DNA of 9,456 bases from NCBI GenBank assembly GCA_025352845.1, contig JANXSC010000187.1:1-9456 (forward strand), read 5' to 3'. Position 1 is the first letter of the stretch; each line of letters opens with the position of its first letter. A program made the translations under genes and the position numbers. Of the stretch, positions 5,849-9,456 are shown piece by piece. The notes under the pieces were generated by a model. It saw nothing but the letters and a program-made list of their open reading frames with translations. It had not been told where the DNA came from and made no database searches. Source of the stretch: Opitutaceae bacterium (lineage in GTDB: Bacteria > Verrucomicrobiota > Verrucomicrobiia > Opitutales > Opitutaceae).

Positions 5849-7099
5849 CTACTCCGGTAGCGGTTTCCCTTTCGTCTCGGGCGCGATCCAGATCACCGCC
5901 ATGCCGACGATGTAGATGAGAGTGATGATGGCTCCGGCCCGCGCGTAACTGCCGTCGAACGACGCCACGAGCTGGCCGCCGTAGATCGCGCCCACTGCCG
6001 CGAGGATGCGGCCCGCGTTGTAGGAAAGCCCCTGCCCCGTCGCCCGCACCCGTGTCGGAAAAAGTTCGGGCAGGTAGAGCGGCAGCCAGCCGTAGAACGC
6101 CGCCGTCGTCGCCCCGACCACAAACGTCAGCGCGAGGAACGCCCCGTTGTAGGCGTCGAAGCCCCGCAGCAACCATTGGCACGTGAACAGCGAACCCAGG
6201 CACAACAGGAAGAAACCCACGCGCCGCGTCACGAACCCGCCGAACCACACGCTGAGCAGGCAGCCGGCCACTGCGCCGAGACTCGAGGCGAGTGCCGTGT
6301 AGGCCTTGGCAAAGGGATTTACCGCGCCCGCCATCTTGTCCGCCCACAACGGCAGCCACTGCACCGAACCCCAGGTGCCGATGAGCGCGATCGAAGAAAG
6401 CATGATCGCGATCAGTGTGTGCTTCAGCAGCGGGGGAGAAAAAATTTCCGTGAGCGGGCGAGTCTTCGCCGGGCTCGCCTTCACCGCCGCGCGCCACTTC
6501 TCCGACTCGGGGACAAAAATCCGGATCGCAAAGGTCAGCAACGCGGGCGCCGCGCCCACGAGCGCGACCCAGCGCCACGAATCGGCCGTCACTTTGAAAA
6601 AGATCGCGATGGTCGAGATGAGCGCGAATCCCACATTCGCGGCCGCCCCGATTACGCCCGCCATCAACGGCCGGTGTTTTTCCGGCCACACTTCCATCAC
6701 GAGCGCCACGCCGAGCGACCATTCGCCACCCATGCCGAGCGCGGCGACAAACCGGCTCGCCGCGAGATGCCACGGCTCCGTGGCAAAATAAATGAAACCG
6801 GTGAACAGCGAATAAACGAGGATGCTCAGGGACATCGCCCGCACGCGGCCAATCTTGTCGCCCAGCCACCCGAAGACGACGCCGCCCAGCGCCGCGCCGA
6901 TCAGGAACGCCGCGGTCGCATAGCTCATCCACAGCCCGATGAAGGTGCTGTCGGCCGTGAGTCCCTTCGCCGCCTGGATCTGCTGCAACGCCGGGCTGGC
7001 GATCAGCGGGAAGAGTCCGATCTCCAAACCATCGAACATCCAGCCGAGAAAGGCCGCGAGGAGGACGGCATAGAGGCGTTTATTGTCTGGTTTTTCCAT
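5849..7099 (-). CDS. Major facilitator superfamily transporter (metabolite:H+ symporter type)
   Basis: A 416-residue inner-membrane protein with about twelve hydrophobic segments in two halves, joined by a charged cytoplasmic loop (about 196-225). TM1 carries WMFDGLEIG (D23). The loop after TM2 has MFS signature GWLGDKIGRVRAM (77-89). TM4 has GMGGEWSLG (122-130), the half-domain boundary VPESEKW (196-202), and the second half LPELFPTRVRATGQGLSYNAGR (about 343-364). The C-terminus is APETKGKPLPE. This pattern fits the sugar/organic-acid symporter branches of the MFS (AAHS- or SHS-like). The ATG at 7099 is preferred over an upstream in-frame TTG at 7132, which would add an arginine-rich tail. 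It is convergent with the mutarotase-like gene, so it is not in that transcript, but it may import the substrate handled there (inference). Family certain, substrate unknown. Confidence 0.95.
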   Translation of the reverse strand: MEKPDNKRLYAVLLAAFLGWMFDGLEIGLFPLIASPALQQIQAAKGLTADSTFIGLWMSYATAAFLIGAALGGVVFGWLGDKIGRVRAMSLSILVYSLFTGFIYFATEPWHLAASRFVAALGMGGEWSLGVALVMEVWPEKHRPLMAGVIGAAANVGFALISTIAIFFKVTADSWRWVALVGAAPALLTFAIRIFVPESEKWRAAVKASPAKTRPLTEIFSPPLLKHTLIAIMLSSIALIGTWGSVQWLPLWADKMAGAVNPFAKAYTALASSLGAVAGCLLSVWFGGFVTRRVGFFLLCLGSLFTCQWLLRGFDAYNGAFLALTFVVGATTAAFYGWLPLYLPELFPTRVRATGQGLSYNAGRILAAVGAIYGGQLVASFDGSYARAGAIITLIYIVGMAVIWIAPETKGKPLPE

Positions 7100-7258
7100 G
7101 GTGTGTCGGGAGCGGATAACGGGTCGCGGCAAAGGGCGAAAGAGTTTTCACCAAGTCAGACGCTCCGGGCCGAAGCAAGTGCGGCCTTCACGCCCCCGGC
7201 ACGCGGGGCCTCGGTGCTTCACGTGCGCCGACCACCGCCCTGATTCGCAGCTTCCCCT

Positions 7259-7285
7259 TTTCGTGTCTTTCGTGTGTTTCGTGGG
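7259..7285. repeat. Tandem nonamer (three copies of TTTCGTGTS) directly upstream of the RNA methyltransferase
   Basis: TTTCGTGTC (7259-7267), TTTCGTGTG (7268-7276) and TTTCGTGGG (7277-7285) are consecutive 9-base units. The last ends five bases before the ATG at 7291, so the GTGGGGAC at its end is the only purine-rich stretch available as a ribosome-binding site. The array closes the 191-bp divergent gap (7100-7290) between the MFS and RNA methyltransferase genes. I see no convincing promoter hexamers in the rest of that gap. Similar TTTCGTG strings are, from memory, a recurrent intergenic element in several bacterial groups. Confidence 0.7.
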
Positions 7286-7290
7286 GACAA

Positions 7291-8421
7291 ATGCCCGATC
7301 AAGCCACGCTCAACCACGCCGCGCAGGTGCTCGCCGCGATCTCCACCGACCAGCGCGCCGACACCGCGCTACGTTTCTATTTCGAGGGCCACCGCTATTT
7401 GCAGCCCCCGGCCAAGCGCGCGATCAGTCACGCCGTGTTTGTCTATTTCCGGTGGCTCTCGTGGCTCGATCCGAAGGACTCGCCGCAAAAGCGCGTCGAG
7501 CACGCCATGACACTGCATGAACGTTTCACCGCCGATCCGAAGACTATCAAGGCCGAGACCCTCGCCGTGCGCGCCGTGCCGGCGTGGCTTTGGGCGGAAC
7601 TCGATCTTTCCGCCGACGCGAAGGCCGACTACCTCCGACAACTGCAACGTGACCCCGCGCTCTGGCTCCGCGCCCGGCCGGGCAAGCGCGGCACCCTCGC
7701 GAAATCGCTCTTTTCCGCCGAGCCGAGCGACCGCGCGCCCGACGCGCTGCGTTTCACGGGCACGCAGGATTTGTTCAAGACGGAGCAGTTTCGCACCGGC
7801 GAATTCGAGATTCAGGATCTTGCCTCGCAGCTCGTCGGCGTTGCGTGCGCGCCGGTGCCGGGCGAAACATGGTGGGACGCCTGCGCCGGCGAGGGCGGCA
7901 AGACACTCCACCTCTGCGATCTCATGGCGAACAAGGGCGTCGTCTGGGCGACCGACCGCCACGAGAAGCGCATCGAAACCCTCAAGCGCCGCGCCGGCCG
8001 CGCGAAGCTCTTCAACTACCGCACCGAATTCTGGGATGGCGGCTCGCGTCTCCCCTCGAAGGTGAAATTCGACGGCATCCTCCTCGACGCCCCGTGCAGT
8101 GGGGTCGGCACCTGGCAGCGCAACCCGCACGCGCGCTGGACGACCACGCCCGCCGATGTGAGCCAACTCGCCGCCACGCAACTCGTCCTCCTCAACAATC
8201 TCATCGGCTCGCTCAAGCCCGGTGGCCGCCTCATCTACTCCGTGTGCACGCTCACGCGGAGCGAGACCACGGCGGTCGCCACCGCCTTCACCGCCGCGCA
8301 CCCCGAGTTGGAGCCTCTGCCGCTCTCAGCTCTCAACTCTCAGCTCTCAGCTCTCACCCTCTGGCCGCACGAGCTGAATGCGAACGGCATGTTCCTCGCG
8401 GCGTGGACCCGCAAGCGTTGA
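7291..8421 (+). CDS. RsmB/NOP2/Sun-family RNA cytosine-C5 methyltransferase
   Basis: A 376-residue cytoplasmic enzyme transferring methyl from S-adenosylmethionine to C5 of a cytosine in RNA, most likely rRNA. SAM-binding motif I is WWDACAGEGGKTLHL (194-208). Motif IV, LLDAPCSGVGTWQRNP (264-279), holds C269, and motif VI, IYSVCTLTRSE (315-325), holds C319; this cysteine pair (nucleophile and release) defines the family. FRTGEFEIQDLASQL (167-181) is the usual lead-in to the catalytic domain. The N-terminal 130 residues are helical and only loosely RsmB-like, so RsmB versus RsmF or another paralogue is left open. The C-terminus (LWPHELNANGMFLAAWTRKR) is the expected final strand; just before it residues 345-356 are encoded by a heptanucleotide array. 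ATG 7291 follows the nonamer repeat; upstream in-frame extension is not supported. The Uma2-like gene starts 31 nt after the stop. Confidence 0.93.
   Translation: MPDQATLNHAAQVLAAISTDQRADTALRFYFEGHRYLQPPAKRAISHAVFVYFRWLSWLDPKDSPQKRVEHAMTLHERFTADPKTIKAETLAVRAVPAWLWAELDLSADAKADYLRQLQRDPALWLRARPGKRGTLAKSLFSAEPSDRAPDALRFTGTQDLFKTEQFRTGEFEIQDLASQLVGVACAPVPGETWWDACAGEGGKTLHLCDLMANKGVVWATDRHEKRIETLKRRAGRAKLFNYRTEFWDGGSRLPSKVKFDGILLDAPCSGVGTWQRNPHARWTTTPADVSQLAATQLVLLNNLIGSLKPGGRLIYSVCTLTRSETTAVATAFTAAHPELEPLPLSALNSQLSALTLWPHELNANGMFLAAWTRKR
8323..8357 (+). repeat. Five-copy heptanucleotide array (CTCTCAG/A/C) inside a coding region
   Basis: Consecutive 7-base units CTCTCAG, CTCTCAA, CTCTCAG, CTCTCAG and CTCTCAC occupy 8323-8357. 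They encode LSALNSQLSALT (residues 345-356 of the RNA methyltransferase), a stretch shortly before its conserved last strand. Because seven is not a multiple of three, gain or loss of one unit would shift the frame over the last 20 or so residues. It resembles the short tandemly repeated heptamers described in cyanobacteria. Confidence 0.93.
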
Positions 8422-8452
8422 CGTTTCCCGTCGGTCGCACCACGTTCCCGCC

Positions 8453-9007
8453 ATGCTCGCGACCAACGCCCGACCGCTCACGCGCCACGAGTATGCGCTC
8501 ATTCCCTTCGGCGCGCCCAACTGCCAGCTCATCGAAGGAGACCTCGTCATGGCCCCGTCCCCCGGCTCGTTTCATCAAAACATCATCGGCAACCTCTATC
8601 AGATTCTTCGCGATTACCTGCGCGAGCACCCCATCGGTAAAGCTTACCTCGCCCCGCTCGACACCTATCTTTCCGATCTCAACGTCTATCAGCCCGACCT
8701 ACTTTTCGTCCGAAAGGAAAACCTCGCCATCGTCGAGGAGCACGGCATCGAGGGCGCGCCCGATCTCGCGATTGAGATTTTGTCGAAGACGACCTCGAAA
8801 TACGACTTGGGGATCAAGCGCTCCGTTTACGCCCGCACCGGCGTCGAGGAACTCTGGATCGTCGATCCGGCGAGGCGCACCGTGGCGCTCTACCGGCTGG
8901 CCGATCAACCCGACACTCCCATCGCCACCTACCGCGCGAAACAGAAATTCACGAGCGAAGTCCTGCCCGGCCTGGTCATCGACCTGACCGCCGTCTTCGC
9001 CTCGTAG
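8453..9007 (+). CDS. Uma2 family (DUF820) PD-(D/E)XK nuclease-like protein
   Basis: A 184-residue protein, the normal length for the Uma2/DUF820 family, which has a restriction-endonuclease-like fold and no well-established role. Family landmarks in order: the N-terminal LTRHEYALIP (9-18), CQLIEGDLVMAPSPGSFHQNI (about 24-44), VYQPDLLFV (78-86, D82), PDLAIEILSKTTSKYD (103-118, E108), K122, and GVEELWIVDPARRTVALYR (130-148). D82, E108 and a lysine after the second acidic residue are the presumed metal-site residues. An in-frame ATG at 8378 would overlap the upstream methyltransferase and add 25 unrelated residues, so ATG 8453 is chosen. Such genes occur in many copies in cyanobacteria and other repeat-rich bacteria, usually as single genes. 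No partner toxin, antitoxin or transposase is visible here. Confidence 0.93.
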   Translation: MLATNARPLTRHEYALIPFGAPNCQLIEGDLVMAPSPGSFHQNIIGNLYQILRDYLREHPIGKAYLAPLDTYLSDLNVYQPDLLFVRKENLAIVEEHGIEGAPDLAIEILSKTTSKYDLGIKRSVYARTGVEELWIVDPARRTVALYRLADQPDTPIATYRAKQKFTSEVLPGLVIDLTAVFAS

Positions 9008-9025
9008 TCCGGCCGTTCTGTCTCG

Positions 9026-9456
9026 GTGGATAAGATCACCGCCGCCACCGTCCGCGCCGATTTCAACGACCTCCTCTCGGTCGTGCATTACACGCGCGCC
9101 GCACACGAGCTGGGTTTGTGGGCCTCGGAATGCATGTTGATCGAGCGGTTTTTTCCCGACCGCAACGCGCCGCTCCTCGAAGCCGGCTGCGGTGCCGGGC
9201 GCGGCACGCTCGGCCTCTGGGCGCTCGGCTACCGTAATCTCACGGCGTTCGATTTCGCCGAGGAACTCGTCGATCAAGCGAAAAGCCTCTCCGCCGAGCG
9301 CGGTGCTGAGGCGATAAATTTCCTTGTGGCAGATGCGACTGCCTTGGGTAGTGCGACGCTTCAGCCCGTGGCTGAGAGCGATGCAAGCGGGCTGAAGCGC
9401 CGCGCTACCCCAAACCCATTCGCCGGCGCATTGTTTCTCTTCAACGGCCTGATGCA
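9026..9456 (+). CDS. Class I SAM-dependent methyltransferase with in-frame palindromic insertion (3' end beyond window)
   Basis: GTG 9026 opens 143 complete codons to the window edge, 18 nt after the Uma2-like stop. Residues 20-42 (VHYTRAAHELGLWASECMLIERF) are a helical N-terminal cap. LLEAGCGAGRGTLGL (50-64) is SAM-binding motif I, TAFDFAEELVDQAKS (73-87) covers the acidic ribose-binding strand, and INFLVADATAL (97-107) is the usual motif-II aspartate region. In relatives the next segment follows after a few residues; here FAGALFLFNGLM (132-143) comes only after about 24 residues encoded by the palindrome at 9346-9410. The frame stays open throughout. Codons around 9300-9355 (ATA, CTT, GCA, ACT, GGT) are less GC-biased than those of neighbouring genes. 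Substrate unknown. No in-frame ATG gives a better start while keeping the N-terminal helix. Confidence 0.88.
   Translation, partial: MDKITAATVRADFNDLLSVVHYTRAAHELGLWASECMLIERFFPDRNAPLLEAGCGAGRGTLGLWALGYRNLTAFDFAEELVDQAKSLSAERGAEAINFLVADATALGSATLQPVAESDASGLKRRATPNPFAGALFLFNGLM
9346..9410. repeat. In-frame palindromic repeat element (23-bp arms) inside the methyltransferase gene
   Basis: The left arm 9346-9368 and right arm 9388-9410 are inverted copies matching at 21 of 23 positions, with a 19-nt loop. The arms share GCTTCAGCCCG and a GGTAG end with the intergenic hairpin at 5782-5804. In the methyltransferase frame it encodes roughly residues 107-129, with no stop codon. Bases just outside (TT at 9344-9345, AA at 9412-9413) extend the symmetry if one extra C is allowed, so the real element may be slightly longer. 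Confidence 0.9.

Noticed and set aside
5460..6932. 490-codon minus-strand frame overlapping the MFS and mutarotase-like genes
   Set aside because: It is a different frame of the MFS gene and gives Arg/Gly/Ala-rich low-complexity sequence; the MFS frame has all family motifs.
6176..7243. 355-codon plus-strand frame antisense to the MFS transporter
   Set aside because: Composition is Arg/Glu/His-rich without domain signals and it mirrors a well-supported membrane protein gene.
8378..8452. Earlier ATG for the Uma2-like protein
   Set aside because: It would overlap the end of the RNA methyltransferase gene and add a 25-residue Arg/Ser-rich tail not typical of the family.
8453..9007. Defence island or toxin-antitoxin system around the Uma2-like nuclease
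   Set aside because: Neighbours are an RNA methyltransferase and a small-molecule-type methyltransferase; no helicase, restriction partner, antitoxin or integrase is visible in the window.

Overview
The window is GC-rich and densely coded. Its gene content and repeats suggest a member of the Verrucomicrobiota, perhaps an Opitutaceae-like bacterium. That placement is inference, based on an AraC regulator divergent from a PhyH-type dioxygenase, several classes of short dispersed repeats, and the lack of clear Shine-Dalgarno sites. No marker gene here settles it.

Left part (1-5774): a partial AraC-family regulator on the minus strand (1-724) faces five plus-strand genes across a 73-bp intergenic region holding an imperfect inverted repeat. 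The five genes are a PhyH-like Fe(II)/2-oxoglutarate dioxygenase (798-1733), a protein with two ferritin-like bundles (1846-3162), a Gfo/Idh/MocA NAD(P)-dependent oxidoreductase (3268-4371), a small secreted protein (4390-4911) and a galactose-mutarotase-like protein (4929-5774). The last three are separated by only 17-18 nt. Gaps of 112 and 105 nt, each holding a palindromic element, separate the first three. Together they look like an AraC-controlled locus for oxidising or remodelling a small organic molecule or sugar derivative. The substrate cannot be read from the sequence.

Middle (5775-7290): the mutarotase-like gene converges on a minus-strand MFS transporter (5849-7099). Two related hairpins lie between them and probably serve both strands as terminators. 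The MFS gene diverges from the next gene across 191 bp that ends in a tandem nonamer.

Right part (7291-9456): an RsmB/NOP2/Sun-type RNA cytosine-C5 methyltransferase (7291-8421), a Uma2/DUF820 PD-(D/E)XK nuclease-like protein (8453-9007) and the 5' part of a class I SAM-dependent methyltransferase (9026 to the edge).

The most unusual feature is how many short repeats there are, two of them inside reading frames. A near-perfect 23-bp palindromic element, related to the intergenic hairpins at 5782-5836, sits in frame inside the last methyltransferase. A five-copy heptanucleotide array lies in the 3' part of the RNA methyltransferase gene. The tandem, unequal ferritin-like duplication is the most interesting protein-level observation.
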